A DNA stretch of 64,000 nucleotides from Planctomycetota bacterium. Lineage in GTDB: Bacteria > Planctomycetota > Planctomycetia > Pirellulales > Pirellulaceae. The stretch lies in NCBI GenBank assembly GCA_016872725.1, contig VGZC01000008.1, forward strand, positions 1 to 64,000. The letters are read 5' to 3'. The translations under genes were made by a program, and so were the position numbers. Positions 42,199 to 51,591 of the stretch are shown piece after piece. Position 1 is the first letter of the stretch. Each line of letters starts with the position of its first letter. The notes beneath the pieces are model-generated. The model worked only from the letters and a program-made list of their open reading frames with translations, was not told where the DNA came from and searched no databases.

Positions 42199-43326
42199 TC
42201 AGGTCGTGTGGAGGTCTGGTCGTACGGATGGGGCGCTGCCGTCGCGCGGGAAATACGCATCGACCACGGCGACGAAACCGTCGGGCGTGGTCACCTGTGC
42301 GGCGTGGGTTCGAAAGAGACGAGCTCCTCGGATTCCCTGCGCGTAACTGCAGGCGTACTTGCGCATCAAGAAAGTCGCCCTCGTCGGACCGAATCGGTCG
42401 ATGGCGTGGCGGTGGTGTTCCAGCAGGAGGGCTCGTTGATCTTCGAGCGATGGATCGGGAGGCACGGGATCGCCTCGAAGGCCGGCCGCCACCTGACGAA
42501 AGATCCAAGGCCGCCCCAAGGCCGCTCGGCCGATCATGATCCCGTCCACGGCGCATTGGCGATACGCCCCCACCGCCGACTCGGCGGAATCAAGGTCTCC
42601 GTTACCGATCAGGGGGATTTTTTGCAGATGATCCTTGATGCGAGCGATCTGATGCCAATCGGCCTTGCCCCGAAAAAAGTCCTCCGCCGTCCTACCGTGA
42701 ACGGTCAGCGCGGCGGCGCCGGACTGTTCGATCACTCGGGCGACTTCGCACGCATTGATGGTATCGCGTGTGCAGCCGAGCCGGATCTTGGCGGTCACGG
42801 GGACCGGATCGCACGCGTGAACCACGCGTTCGACGATCCGTCCGATGCGATCGGGAAACCGCAACAGGTATGAGCCGCTCCGCGCCTTTTCGGTGACCTT
42901 CCTAACAGGGCACCCAAAGTTGATGTCGACGACGCTGATCTGGTACTCGTCGACCAACCGTCGAGCGACCCGAGCCATGATGTCGGCGTCGTTGTCCCAG
43001 ATTTGGACGGCGAGCGGACGGGGTTCGTCGCGAACACCCCAGAGCCGATCGGGATGTTCGGCGGCCCGCGCGTCGCGCCACGCGAATCGTCGCGCGTTCA
43101 CCATCTCCGTCGCCTGAAGACCGACTCCGCCGAATTGCCGGACGATCCGCCGAAACGCGTAGTTCGTGAACCCCGCCATCGGCGCCTGCAGGATGGGAGG
43201 ATCCACGGTCACGGAGCCAATACGAAAAGCGGCCGCCTCCCGCACGGGGCGCCCGGCGTCGAGCTGCGTATCGAGAAGGGCGGTTCGACCCGCATCCCGA
43301 ACGGGGTCCGTGGCGTCACTTGGCAT
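42199..43326 (-). CDS. tRNA-dihydrouridine synthase (second paralogue, DusB-like)
   Basis: A 375-residue FMN enzyme of the Dus family. Motifs are PILQAPMAGFTNYAFRRI, LAVQIWDNDADIMA, VVDINFGCPVRKVTEKARSGSYLL, VTAKIRLGCTRD, ALTVHGRTAEDFF, IPLIGNGDLDSAESA and GIMIGRAALGRPWIFRQ. The DINFGCPVRKV block is identical to that of the first Dus, but the downstream loop (TEKARSGS) and the longer N-terminus differ, so they probably modify different D-loop positions. The ATG at 43326 overlaps the stop of the symporter gene by 11 bp and is preferred over the one at 43371. Confidence 0.92.
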   Translation of the reverse strand: MPSDATDPVRDAGRTALLDTQLDAGRPVREAAAFRIGSVTVDPPILQAPMAGFTNYAFRRIVRQFGGVGLQATEMVNARRFAWRDARAAEHPDRLWGVRDEPRPLAVQIWDNDADIMARVARRLVDEYQISVVDINFGCPVRKVTEKARSGSYLLRFPDRIGRIVERVVHACDPVPVTAKIRLGCTRDTINACEVARVIEQSGAAALTVHGRTAEDFFRGKADWHQIARIKDHLQKIPLIGNGDLDSAESAVGAYRQCAVDGIMIGRAALGRPWIFRQVAAGLRGDPVPPDPSLEDQRALLLEHHRHAIDRFGPTRATFLMRKYACSYAQGIRGARLFRTHAAQVTTPDGFVAVVDAYFPRDGSAPSVRPDLHTT

Positions 43327-45049
43327 TTCGTTGTTCCGCGCGCAGGCGGTCCGCCTCGAATTCACCGGCACGCAATCGACGGCAATAATCGTCGAGCGCG
43401 CCGCGAACCTTGCCGCTCAACAGGACCACGCCGAATACGTTCGGGAACGACATGCCCAGAATGAGCAGATCGCTGAAATCCAAGATGTTGGTGGCGTGCA
43501 CGATCGAGCCGAGCGTGCAGAAGATCAGGAAGAGGACCTTGTACGACAGCGACGAACGCGGCCCGAAGAGCGCCGTCCAGCAACGTTCGCCGTAATACGA
43601 CCACGAAATCAGCGTGGAATAGGCGAACAGGACGACCGAGCCGTAGAGGATCCACCGGAACCAATCGTAACCGCCTTCCCGGAAAGCGACCGTCATCAAC
43701 GCCGCGCCCTGATTATCATCGATGAGCGGCTTGAGGTCGGGCCGTTCGTACACGCCCGTGATGACAATCACCAGCGCCGACATCGTGCAGACGACCACCG
43801 TGTCGATGAACGGTTCGAGCAGCGCGACAATCCCCTCGCGAATGGGCCATTCGGTTTTCGCCGCCGAGTGCGCGATGGCGGCCGAACCGACCCCGGCCTC
43901 ATTCGAAAACACGGCCCGTTTGACGCCGATCACCATCACTCCGAGAAAACCCCCGAACGCCGATTCCAACCGGAACGCCTCGGAGAAAATCCTCTGGAAG
44001 GCAGGCACGATTTGGGCCGGATGGGACAGCACGATGTAAAGCGCGGCGAGGACATAGGCGCCGCACATGAACGGAACGACCTTCTCGGCGACGCGCCCGA
44101 TCGACTTGATCCCGCCGATGATCACGATGCCGACCGCGATCGACATCACAATCCCGTAGAGCCACGGATACGTGTCCAAGATCCCGATTTCACCTCGTAT
44201 GGCGCTCAACGACTGCGCCACCTGGAACGAGTTGCCGCCTCCGAACGAACCGCCGATGCACATGATCGTGAAGGCGAACGCCAGCACGACCCCGAGCCGC
44301 TTGAGGCCCATTTCGGCGAGTCCGTCGCGGAGGTAGTGCATCGCGCCGCCGGACACCGAACCGTCGGGAGCGACCTTGCGGTACATCTGGCCCAGCGTGC
44401 ACTCGGCGAACTTGCTGCTCATCCCCAGGAAACCGGCGGCGATCAACCAGAACGTCGCGCCCGGACCGCCCGTTCCCACGGCGATCGCGACGCCCGCGAT
44501 GTTGCCGAGTCCGACGGTCGCGGAAAGCGCCGAGGCCAACGCCTGGAAATGCGACACCTCGCCCGTCTCATCCGGATTGTCGAAATCGCCGCGCGTCAAT
44601 TGAATCGCGTGCCGAAATCCGCGGATATTGATGAACTTCATCGTGATCGTGAAGAACGTCGCTCCGCTCAAGAGCCATACCACGACGAACGGGACACTCG
44701 TTCCAAGCCAACTCTTGGTGCCGAAGTCAAAGAAAACGACGGCGGCCATCGGCGTCACGATCCATTTGCCAAAGAACGCGTCGACGCGCTGCATCCAATC
44801 TTGAGGCGGTTCGGATTCCGTGCTCGTCGGCGCGCTCGTCGCCGAGTTGTCCGCGGTGTCCTGGTTCGCCGTCGCCCGTTCGATCGGCGCGGCACCCCAT
44901 GCCTTGGGACCGGCGATTTCACTCAATACGATTCCGGCCACAAGGGCCCCCACCACGCCCATGGCCCGCCTCCAGCCCAAGAACGCCTTCGACAGCCCCG
45001 GTGGATTCCGTCGGGTGGTCATGGGGGCGCGGTTTTCCAATGCAATCAT
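43316..45049 (-). CDS. AGCS-family sodium:alanine/glycine symporter
   Basis: A membrane transporter of the alanine/glycine:cation symporter family. Family signatures are SALSATVGLGNIAGVAIAVGTGGPGATFW, GFLGMSSKFAECTLG, GGAMHYL, and FSNEAGVGSAAIAHSAAKTEWPIREGI, with about ten hydrophobic helices. An extra N-terminal hydrophobic segment (RRAMGVVGALVAGIVLSEIAG) and a Thr/Ser/Glu-rich linker precede the core. The start is ambiguous. ATGs at 45121, 45049 and 45022 are in frame, and the first two sit in copies of a 28-bp duplication. I give 45049; a candidate promoter upstream would cover all three. The dus gene overlaps the end by 11 bp. Confidence 0.9.
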   Translation of the reverse strand: MIALENRAPMTTRRNPPGLSKAFLGWRRAMGVVGALVAGIVLSEIAGPKAWGAAPIERATANQDTADNSATSAPTSTESEPPQDWMQRVDAFFGKWIVTPMAAVVFFDFGTKSWLGTSVPFVVVWLLSGATFFTITMKFINIRGFRHAIQLTRGDFDNPDETGEVSHFQALASALSATVGLGNIAGVAIAVGTGGPGATFWLIAAGFLGMSSKFAECTLGQMYRKVAPDGSVSGGAMHYLRDGLAEMGLKRLGVVLAFAFTIMCIGGSFGGGNSFQVAQSLSAIRGEIGILDTYPWLYGIVMSIAVGIVIIGGIKSIGRVAEKVVPFMCGAYVLAALYIVLSHPAQIVPAFQRIFSEAFRLESAFGGFLGVMVIGVKRAVFSNEAGVGSAAIAHSAAKTEWPIREGIVALLEPFIDTVVVCTMSALVIVITGVYERPDLKPLIDDNQGAALMTVAFREGGYDWFRWILYGSVVLFAYSTLISWSYYGERCWTALFGPRSSLSYKVLFLIFCTLGSIVHATNILDFSDLLILGMSFPNVFGVVLLSGKVRGALDDYCRRLRAGEFEADRLRAEQRNAK

Positions 45050-45125
45050 GGCCCTTCCATTCGACTCGGCTCGCCGGTCGGGGCGCGGACCTGCGACGGC
45101 GCGGTTTTCCAATGCAATCATGGCC
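45026..45125 (-). repeat. Direct repeat duplicating a start-codon region
   Basis: An exact 28-bp sequence occurs at 45026-45053 and again at 45098-45125, 72 bp apart. On the minus strand each copy reads ggccATGATTGCATTGGAA onward, with a purine-rich ribosome-site-like run just before it. Both ATGs are in the symporter frame (24 codons apart), so either could initiate translation. Confidence 0.85.
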
Positions 45126-45165
45126 GTTCCCTTCCCTCGTTCCCTAATCTTCCAATTTCGAGTCC

Positions 45166-45194
45166 CTTCTAGTGCATAAGTGCCCATTTGTCAA
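45166..45194 (-). promoter_or_regulatory. Candidate promoter of the symporter-dus transcript
   Basis: On the minus strand a perfect TTGACA (45194-45189) and TAGAAG (45171-45166) are separated by 17 bp. The -35 box falls inside the sequence ATTTGTCAA (45186-45194), which recurs in the palindrome of the divergent sufR promoter at 45254-45262. Confidence 0.55.
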
Positions 45195-45251
45195 TCGTTT
45201 ATGCGAAGTCCCTCACGTCCGACACGCGTCACGAAGCGATCTCCCCCTCCA

Positions 45252-45266
45252 ATATTTGTCAAATAT
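45252..45266. promoter_or_regulatory. Palindromic operator candidate upstream of sufR
   Basis: ATATTTG-T-CAAATAT is a perfect 7+7 palindrome in an otherwise GC-rich genome. It sits immediately before the -35 box of the sufR promoter. A half-related ATTTGTCAA copy lies 68 bp away over the divergent promoter. It is a likely binding site for SufR or another regulator. Confidence 0.6.
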
Positions 45267-45270
45267 ATGC

Positions 45271-45299
45271 TTGTATTAATTGCGGCAATCGCCTATAAA
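45271..45299 (+). promoter_or_regulatory. Promoter of the suf operon
   Basis: TTGTAT (45271-45276) and TATAAA (45294-45299) are separated by exactly 17 bp, one of the best sigma-70-type matches in the window. Transcription should start near 45306, leaving a leader of about 135 nt before sufR. Confidence 0.72.
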
Positions 45300-45360
45300 G
45301 GCAGGTCGATCAACGGTGGCCATCCGCGATCGGAACGCGGGCGAGTCCGGCACGAGGGTC

Positions 45361-45392
45361 TTGGCAACGCGTGCCATCGAACGCATTGCCAA
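45361..45392 (+). promoter_or_regulatory. Hairpin in the sufR leader
   Basis: TTGGCAACGCG (45361-45371) pairs with CGCATTGCCAA (45382-45392) as an 11-bp stem with one mismatch and a 10-nt loop. It lies in the predicted 5' leader, 48 bp before the sufR ATG. It could be a second operator half-site pair or an RNA structure. Confidence 0.4.
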
Positions 45393-45440
45393 CCCATATC
45401 GGAGGCGGACGCGACGTGAGGGGAAGGAGAGCAGGACGAG

Positions 45441-46115
45441 ATGAACCAAGAGCTGCTTTCGGGTGATCGTGAAGTCCTCGACGCGATTCGGAAACGCCGT
45501 GCGATGACCGTTGCCGATCTGGCCAAACAGCTCGGCGTCACCGGGACGGCCGTTCGCCAGCGGCTCAATCGGTTGCTCGCCCAGGACTGTATTCGGCGCG
45601 AGTCATGCCGCAGCGGGCGAGGGCGTCCGACGCACCGCTATCTGCTGACGGCCAAAGGGCGCCGGTCCGCCGGAGCGAATTTTTCGGATCTGGCCATGGC
45701 CTTGTGGCAAGAGTTCCGATCGATTCGCGATCCGGGTGTGCGTTCCGGACTGATTGGACGCGTGTCCCGACGATTGGCGTCGATTTATTCGGGCAAGGTG
45801 CCCGCAGGTTCGCTGAACGAGAAGATGGACTCGTTGGTCGAACTCATGGCCGAGCGGCAGATCCCATTCGAGGTGGATCGAGGGGCCGAGCTTCCCGTAT
45901 TGCACGCGATGGCCTGCCCCTATCCCGAACTCGCCGAATTGGACCGCGGTGTTTGCGCGATGGAACGGGAGTTCGTTTCGGAAGTGCTCGGCGAGGAAGT
46001 TCGATTGGGCCAGTGCCGTTTGGACGGCGATCAGTGTTGTTCGTTCGAGCTCGGGCCCCGCCGCGCGCGGGGTGGCGGCCCGTCGATGGCGGCTCCGAGT
46101 AACGAGGGCGCGTGA
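45441..46115 (+). CDS. sufR: SufR-like iron-sulfur-sensing transcriptional repressor
   Basis: A 224-residue regulator. The N-terminal winged helix-turn-helix (EVLDAIRKRRAMTVADLAKQLGVTGTAVRQRLNRLLAQ) and RPTHRYLLTAKG are of the DeoR/SufR kind. The C-terminal half has cysteines at about 159, 172, 192, 199 and 200 (ACPYPELAELDRGVC, GQCRLDGDQCC), matching the arrangement that holds a 4Fe-4S cluster in SufR. In bacteria where it was studied, the holo form represses the suf operon and cluster loss derepresses it. Position as first gene of the suf operon, behind a palindrome-bearing promoter, supports autoregulation. Purine-rich AGGAG and AGGAC sites precede the start. Confidence 0.85.
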   Translation: MNQELLSGDREVLDAIRKRRAMTVADLAKQLGVTGTAVRQRLNRLLAQDCIRRESCRSGRGRPTHRYLLTAKGRRSAGANFSDLAMALWQEFRSIRDPGVRSGLIGRVSRRLASIYSGKVPAGSLNEKMDSLVELMAERQIPFEVDRGAELPVLHAMACPYPELAELDRGVCAMEREFVSEVLGEEVRLGQCRLDGDQCCSFELGPRRARGGGPSMAAPSNEGA

Positions 46116-46364
46116 AGGTGAGGCCATGACGGGAAGCCGACGGCGCAATGCGAGCACCGGAGCATGGCGGTCGACGGGACGACCCGTGCTCGAAAGCGGG
46201 GGCAGCCTGTCGGTCTCGGGGAAGGCTGATATACTCGTGACTCGGTTTTTGGGGGATCTTCGAGCCTGAATTCGGAAAGGCGAGACGGTTCCGGCGGTCG
46301 GGCGGCAAGGCGAACACAGCGGAATCCAGACACGTTTCCGGGGAAAACGAGTGGCGAGCGGGAC

Positions 46365-47000
46365 ATGAACACGACGATGCCGTGGATTGAAGGTCGGATT
46401 GAAGAGAACGTGGTGACGACGACGGTCGAGCAGGCGATCAATTGGGCTCGCCAATCGAGTGTCTGGCCGATGACGTTCGGGTTGGCGTGCTGCGCCATCG
46501 AGATGATGGCGGCGGGGGCGAGTCGATACGACATCGACCGATTCGGAGCGGGCGCTTTCCGCGCGACGCCTCGGCAGGCCGATCTGATGATCGTCGCGGG
46601 AACCGTGACGTACAAGATGGCGAGCCGTGTCCGGCGGCTTTACAACATGATGCCCGAACCGAAATTCGTCATCGCGATGGGCGCGTGCACAGTGGGCGGT
46701 GGGCCCTATTTCAAGTGGGGTTACCATGTCGTGAAAGGGGTCGACTTGGTCGTTCCCGTCGACGTGTACGTCCCCGGTTGTCCGCCTCGCCCCGAGGCGC
46801 TCCTCGAAGGCCTCATGCGCATCCAGGACAAGATCCGCGGTCATCGGATCGCGAAGCAAAAGTCGGCCGACGGAACCGGGTTCCTGCGCCGCGGTGTGAA
46901 AGTCGACGACGAGCTGCCGGTTCCTCACCACACGGGCTATGTGTCCGCGTTTCGGGACAACGAGGAACCCGTGACCGACCACCAGAAAATCACCGGTTGA
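46365..47000 (+). CDS. nuoB: NADH-quinone oxidoreductase subunit B (orphan nuoB in suf operon)
   Basis: A 211-residue homologue of the complex I subunit that binds the N2 cluster. All four expected ligands are present: the tandem pair in [10 protein letters not shown] (42-43), GACTVGGGP (108) and [12 protein letters not shown] (139). [35 protein letters not shown] is also typical. A C-terminal tail of about 45 residues ([21 protein letters not shown]...) extends beyond the core. No other nuo gene is nearby; it lies between sufR (249 bp upstream) and sufC (about 50 bp downstream). It could supply a complex I assembled from genes elsewhere, with its own 4Fe-4S demand tied to Suf control. Confidence 0.93.
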   Translation: MNTTMPWIEGRIEENVVTTTVEQAINWARQSSVWPMTFGLACCAIEMMAAGASRYDIDRFGAGAFRATPRQADLMIVAGTVTYKMASRVRRLYNMMPEPKFVIAMGACTVGGGPYFKWGYHVVKGVDLVVPVDVYVPGCPPRPEALLEGLMRIQDKIRGHRIAKQKSADGTGFLRRGVKVDDELPVPHHTGYVSAFRDNEEPVTDHQKITG

Positions 47001-47050
47001 GCCAAACCGACGCGCGACGGACTCGATCCGTTCGCGCGGAGGAGGATGGC

Positions 47051-47917
47051 GTGTGGAGCGCGGAATTGAAAGCCATGGAACGAGTGGAAACGCGAATGGC
47101 CGAGACCCTGAGCATCTCCGAGTTGCACGTGTCGGTCGGCGGAAAGCCGATCCTGCGGGGTGTGAATCTGCGGATCCGCCGCGGTGAAACCCACGCGCTC
47201 ATGGGTCCGAACGGCTCGGGCAAGAGCACGCTCGGACTCGCCGTCATGGGGCATCCCAATTACGAGGTCACGCGCGGCGAGATCCGCATCGACGGCGTGA
47301 TCCTGAACGACAAGCCGCCCGATGAGCGGGCGAGGCTTGGGCTCTTCATGGCTTTTCAGCGACCGGTCGCCATTCCGGGAGTCCGGATGGCCGATTTCCT
47401 CCGGCACGCGGCGACCAACACGCGCAATCCCGATCGCAAGGAAGGCGAGGAGTTGATGCCGATGCGCGAGTTCCGCGTCGAGTTGCGATCCAAGATGGAA
47501 CAGCTCCGCATGGATCCCGAGTTCGCTCGGCGCTATGTGAACGACGGCTTCTCCGGCGGCGAAATGAAACGGGCCGAGATCCTGCAACTCGCCATGCTCC
47601 AGCCCCGATTCGCGATCCTCGATGAAACCGACAGCGGGCTCGACGCCGACGCGGTCCGCCTCGCCAGTCAGAGCATCGCCGAGATCGGCCGCGAGAAGAT
47701 GGGTTTGCTCATCATCACCCACCACGACAAGCTCCTCGTCCACAATCCGCCCGACTTCACCCATGCGATGCTCGGCGGACGCATCGTCGAAACGGGAGGC
47801 AAGGACCTGGCCGCCGAATTGCACGAGTCGGGCTATGACCGGATCCGGCGGGCATATCCCGAGGACGACGCTGAAAATCAGGCGATGGTGGAACAGGAGA
47901 CGGCCGCCGTTTCCTGA
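47051..47917 (+). CDS. sufC: Fe-S assembly ATPase SufC
   Basis: The ABC-type ATPase of the SufBCD scaffold. Motifs in order are Walker [10 protein letters not shown], the Q-loop [13 protein letters not shown], the signature FSGGEMKR, Walker [13 protein letters not shown] and the switch His in IITHHDKLL. The start is uncertain. The GTG at 47051 has a perfect GGAGG five bases upstream and gives 288 residues. ATGs at 47075 and 47096 have only GGAA-type sites, but the latter begins at the usual SufC N-terminus ([15 protein letters not shown]). sufB follows on the same strand after about 120 bp. Confidence 0.95.
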   Translation: MWSAELKAMERVETRMAETLSISELHVSVGGKPILRGVNLRIRRGETHALMGPNGSGKSTLGLAVMGHPNYEVTRGEIRIDGVILNDKPPDERARLGLFMAFQRPVAIPGVRMADFLRHAATNTRNPDRKEGEELMPMREFRVELRSKMEQLRMDPEFARRYVNDGFSGGEMKRAEILQLAMLQPRFAILDETDSGLDADAVRLASQSIAEIGREKMGLLIITHHDKLLVHNPPDFTHAMLGGRIVETGGKDLAAELHESGYDRIRRAYPEDDAENQAMVEQETAAVS

Positions 47918-48035
47918 TCGACGGAAATACCGATTGGAATCCGGACGCCACATCGCGCGCCGGATACGGAAGGACACCTTGGACGAGCCCGACCAGCAAA
48001 CGACACCCACCCACCAGCCGGCAAACGGTGAATCG

Positions 48036-49442
48036 ATGGCCACCGAAGCTTCGACGACCGAATTTATCGGAACGATCAACAAGTACGATTTTCGAACCGA
48101 GTCCGAGGGCGTGTTCAAGGCGCGGAAGGGACTGGACGCGGAGATCGTCGAGCAGATATCGCGGATGAAGGGCGAGCCCGAATGGATGCGCCGGTTCCGG
48201 CTCGACGCGTTCCGCATCTTCGAGCAAAAACCGCTTCCGGACTGGGGCGGGGACATCGCGCTCGATTTCCAGGACATCTACTACTACCTCAAGCCGACCG
48301 ATCATCAAAGCCGCAGCTGGGACGACGTTCCCAAGGAAATCAAGGATACGTTCGACCGGCTCGGGATTCCCGAGGCCGAGCGCAAGTTCCTTGCCGGAGT
48401 GAAGGCGCAATTCGAGAGCGAGGTCGTCTACGGTTCGCTCAAGGAGGACCTCGCCCGCAAGGGGGTCGTGTTCACGGACACCGACACGGCCGTGCGCGAA
48501 CATCCCGATCTGGTGCGCGAGTATTTTGGGACGATCATCCCGCCGCACGACAACAAGTTCGCCGCGCTCAACTCGGCCGTCTGGTCGGGCGGTTCATTCA
48601 TCTATGTTCCGCCGGGTGTGAAGATCGACTTCCCGCTCCAGGCCTATTTCCGCATCAACGCGCAGAACATGGGCCAGTTCGAGCGGACCCTGATCATCTG
48701 CGACGAAGGCGCCGAACTGCACTATGTCGAAGGGTGCACCGCCCCGATGTACTCGACCGAGAGCCTGCATTCGGCGGTCGTCGAGATCATCGTCAAACGC
48801 GGCGGCCGGTGCCGGTACACGACGATCCAGAACTGGGCCAACAACATCTACAACCTCGTCACCAAACGGGCCATGGCGTACCGCGACGCGACCATGGAGT
48901 GGATCGACGGAAACCTCGGCAGCCGGCTCACCATGAAATACCCGGCGGTCTACATGATGGAGCCCGGCGCGCGGGGAGAAATCCTCTCGATCGCGTTCGC
49001 CGGGCCGGGCCAGCATCAGGACGCCGGAGCGAAGCTCGTCCACTGCGCTCCGAACACCACCGGACAGATCGTCTCCAAGTCGATCAGCCGCAACGGCGGC
49101 CGAAGCAGCTACCGGGGACTCGTGCGGGTCGAACGCGGAGCCAAGGGCGCCAAGTGCAACGTCGTCTGCGACGCGCTCATCCTCGACCCGGAGAGCCGGA
49201 GCGATACGTATCCGTACATCGAGGTCGCCGAACAGGAGGCTTCGGTCGGCCATGAGGCGAGCGTTTCGAGGATCGGCGAAGAGCAGTTGTTTTATCTGAC
49301 CAGCCGAGGCCTGACCGAGGCCGAGGCGCGTACGACGATCGTCAACGGTTTCATCGAACCGCTCGTGCGCGAACTTCCCATGGAATACGCCGTCGAGATG
49401 AACCGCCTGATCCAGCTTCAAATGGAAGGTTCGGTTGGATGA
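48036..49442 (+). CDS. sufB: Fe-S cluster scaffold protein SufB
   Basis: The 468-residue scaffold on which Fe-S clusters are built. Family blocks are [120 protein letters not shown], and [20 protein letters not shown] near the end. The Cys in VEGCTAP and others in the core are in place. The ATG at 48036 follows GGTGA. A TTG at 47979 with GGAAGG upstream would add 19 residues and cannot be excluded. The stop overlaps the sufD start as ATGA. Confidence 0.97.
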   Translation: MATEASTTEFIGTINKYDFRTESEGVFKARKGLDAEIVEQISRMKGEPEWMRRFRLDAFRIFEQKPLPDWGGDIALDFQDIYYYLKPTDHQSRSWDDVPKEIKDTFDRLGIPEAERKFLAGVKAQFESEVVYGSLKEDLARKGVVFTDTDTAVREHPDLVREYFGTIIPPHDNKFAALNSAVWSGGSFIYVPPGVKIDFPLQAYFRINAQNMGQFERTLIICDEGAELHYVEGCTAPMYSTESLHSAVVEIIVKRGGRCRYTTIQNWANNIYNLVTKRAMAYRDATMEWIDGNLGSRLTMKYPAVYMMEPGARGEILSIAFAGPGQHQDAGAKLVHCAPNTTGQIVSKSISRNGGRSSYRGLVRVERGAKGAKCNVVCDALILDPESRSDTYPYIEVAEQEASVGHEASVSRIGEEQLFYLTSRGLTEAEARTTIVNGFIEPLVRELPMEYAVEMNRLIQLQMEGSVG

Positions 49443-50764
49443 CCGGAATGAACAGCCTGTCATCAAGGCCGATCGCGTGGAACGATGCCGGTTTCGCGGA
49501 GATGGCCGATCGGATCCGCGAGCCCGACTGGGCGCTCGACGTCCGACGCGCGGCGTGGCGATCGTTTCAAGAACTGCCTTGGCCGTCGGCCCGCTCCGAG
49601 GGATGGAACCGCACCGATATCCGCGCTTTCCGTCTCGAAAAGTTCCGAGCGACGCTCGACGCCCCCGAACCCGTCGCATGCCCGGAGGGGTTGCTGCGCG
49701 AGGGAGTCGATCTCGCGGGCGACATCGTGTCGATCAACGGACTTCGGAATTCGGGACGATTGGATCCTCGCTGGGAAAAACGAGGTGTCCTCTTCACGAC
49801 CCTGGATCGACTCACGCGCCCGGACGCGGATCGCATGCGGCCGCACGTCGAGACGCATCGCATCGATCCGGCCGTCGACCGTTTCGCCGCGTTGCAGGCG
49901 GCGTTCGGCGGTCCGACCCGCGTGTTGCTGGTTCCGCGCGGATGTTCGGTCGAGCAACCGCTCCTGGCGATGTCGGTTGTGACGCCCGGCGGGGTCGACC
50001 TCGGTCGCACGGTGATCGTGCTCGAAGACGGCGCCGAGGCGACCGTGCTGCTGGAAACGGCGAGTCTCGCCGAGGACGACGAGGGCCTGCACAGCGGGCT
50101 GACCGACGTCGTGCTCGGCGCAGGCGCGAACCTGCGGCTCGTCCATCTGCAGAATTGGGGAGATCGCGTCTGGCATTTCGCCCACCAGAAAGCCGTGGTG
50201 GGACGTGGAGCCCGCCTTCAGTGGACCGTCGGAACGCTCGGCGCCCGGCTGGCCAAGGTCAATCAACATGTCGACCTTGTGGGACCGGGCGCGACGTGCG
50301 AGGTGAACGGCGTGCTGTTCACGGAAGGAACGCAGCATCTGGCCTACCATACGGAGCAGCGGCACGCCGCGCCGTCCTGCCGAAGCGATTTCCTTTACAA
50401 AGCGGCCCTCCAGGACCGTTCGCGCACCGTCTGGCGCGGCATGATCCGAGTCGAGCGGAACGCGCGGAAGTCGGACGGATACCAGCGCATCGACAATCTG
50501 TTGCTCTCGCCCGAGGCCCGCGCCGATTCGATCCCCGGCCTCGAGATCGAAGCGGACGACGTGCGGTGTACCCATGGCTCGACAACCTCGCGCTTCGATG
50601 ACGAACCGATCTTTTACGCGCAGTGCCGCGGATTGACGCGCAATGAGGCGATCCGTACCTATGTCGTCGGTTTCTTCCAACAGGTTCTCGATCGGATCAC
50701 CGTCGACAGCGTGCGCGAGGCGCTCGGAAGGGCCATCGCGCGGCGCGTGCGCGAAACCGAATAG
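49439..50764 (+). CDS. sufD: Fe-S cluster assembly protein SufD
   Basis: A 441-residue partner of SufB and SufC. The beta-helix core is recognisable from [108 protein letters not shown] and IENL-type [35 protein letters not shown], which carries the conserved His. The last stretch, [25 protein letters not shown], is standard. It overlaps sufB by 4 bp, implying balanced synthesis. Confidence 0.95.
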   Translation: MTGMNSLSSRPIAWNDAGFAEMADRIREPDWALDVRRAAWRSFQELPWPSARSEGWNRTDIRAFRLEKFRATLDAPEPVACPEGLLREGVDLAGDIVSINGLRNSGRLDPRWEKRGVLFTTLDRLTRPDADRMRPHVETHRIDPAVDRFAALQAAFGGPTRVLLVPRGCSVEQPLLAMSVVTPGGVDLGRTVIVLEDGAEATVLLETASLAEDDEGLHSGLTDVVLGAGANLRLVHLQNWGDRVWHFAHQKAVVGRGARLQWTVGTLGARLAKVNQHVDLVGPGATCEVNGVLFTEGTQHLAYHTEQRHAAPSCRSDFLYKAALQDRSRTVWRGMIRVERNARKSDGYQRIDNLLLSPEARADSIPGLEIEADDVRCTHGSTTSRFDDEPIFYAQCRGLTRNEAIRTYVVGFFQQVLDRITVDSVREALGRAIARRVRETE

Positions 50765-50824
50765 GCCGACCCGATCGATGGACCGAACAGACCCGAAGAG
50801 TGCCTTGACGCGGGGATCGAGTCG

Positions 50825-51148
50825 ATGCGAAGTCGTGATGGGCTGGTTCGCGTCGCCGGACTCGGGGAAATCCCGGATCCCGGGCGGAGGACGATCGAAC
50901 TGGGCGACCACATCGCCGTGCTCTTCCACGTGGGAGGCGAGTACTATTGCATCGACGACGTGTGCACGCACGATGGCGGACCGCTCGGACATGGTTCCCG
51001 CGATGGCTTCGCGATCGTCTGCCCGCGCCACGGAGCCAAGTTCGACATTCGGACCGGCAAGGCGCTCACGATGCCCGCGACCGTCGATACGCCGACCCAT
51101 GAAGTCGAGGTGACCGAGGACGGCGTGTTTGTCCGTTGCGAGGCGTAG
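50825..51148 (+). CDS. Rieske 2Fe-2S ferredoxin-like protein
   Basis: A 107-residue stand-alone Rieske protein of the NirD / ferredoxin-subunit type. The cluster ligands are in CTHDGGPL and CPRHGAKFDIRTG, that is C-x-H and C-x2-H, 16-17 residues apart. It lacks a membrane anchor and an oxygenase domain. In many bacteria a protein of this kind sits in suf operons, probably as an electron carrier for cluster assembly. Here it lies between sufD (60 bp) and the DUF59 gene (58 bp). I chose the ATG at 50825, whose ribosome site is weak. Confidence 0.92.
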   Translation: MRSRDGLVRVAGLGEIPDPGRRTIELGDHIAVLFHVGGEYYCIDDVCTHDGGPLGHGSRDGFAIVCPRHGAKFDIRTGKALTMPATVDTPTHEVEVTEDGVFVRCEA

Positions 51149-51206
51149 CGATCGACACTCGTTTCCGTTCCCCGTACGGCGTCCGCGAGACGTAGGCGAG
51201 AGACCC

Positions 51207-51524
51207 ATGGCGATCACCGAGGAAATCATCCGGGAAGAACTCAAGACGGTCGTGGATCCCGAGCTGTTCGTCAATATCGTCGACTTGGGCATGGTCCACG
51301 CGGTGGCGATCGAGCCGGTAGACGGGTCGAAGAGCGCGGTTCGAATCGAGATGACGTTGACCAGTCCGATGTGTCCGGCGGGTCCGCAATTGATTTCGAA
51401 CTGCAAGCGGGTCCTTGGCCGGCGCGAGGACGTGGCATCGGTCGAGGTCAAGATCGTGCTCGATCCGCCGTGGACGCCCGAGCGCATGACCGACGACGCC
51501 CGCGACCAGCTCGGCATCTTTTGA
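51207..51524 (+). CDS. DUF59 / MIP18-family Fe-S maturation factor (SufT-like)
   Basis: A 105-residue protein of the metal-sulfur cluster biosynthesis family. Family features are REELKTVVDPELFVNIVDLGMVHAV, EMTLTSPMCPAGPQLISNCKRVL with the reactive Cys in SPMCP, and the C-terminal VKIVLDPPWTPERMTDDARDQLG. It is short and has no Mrp ATPase part. Related SufT proteins help deliver Fe-S clusters to target enzymes. It is the last gene of the suf operon; the convergent kinase gene ends 67 bp beyond. Confidence 0.93.
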   Translation: MAITEEIIREELKTVVDPELFVNIVDLGMVHAVAIEPVDGSKSAVRIEMTLTSPMCPAGPQLISNCKRVLGRREDVASVEVKIVLDPPWTPERMTDDARDQLGIF

Positions 51525-51591
51525 ACCGCGTTCCCCGTTGGGCAAGCCGGACATTCGCCCCACGGGAAAGCCCGCCCCGCGGGGAAGCGAA

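Noticed and set aside
46207-46235. Separate promoter before nuoB (TATACT at 46230)
   Set aside because: There is no convincing -35 box at proper spacing; read-through from the suf promoter is simpler.
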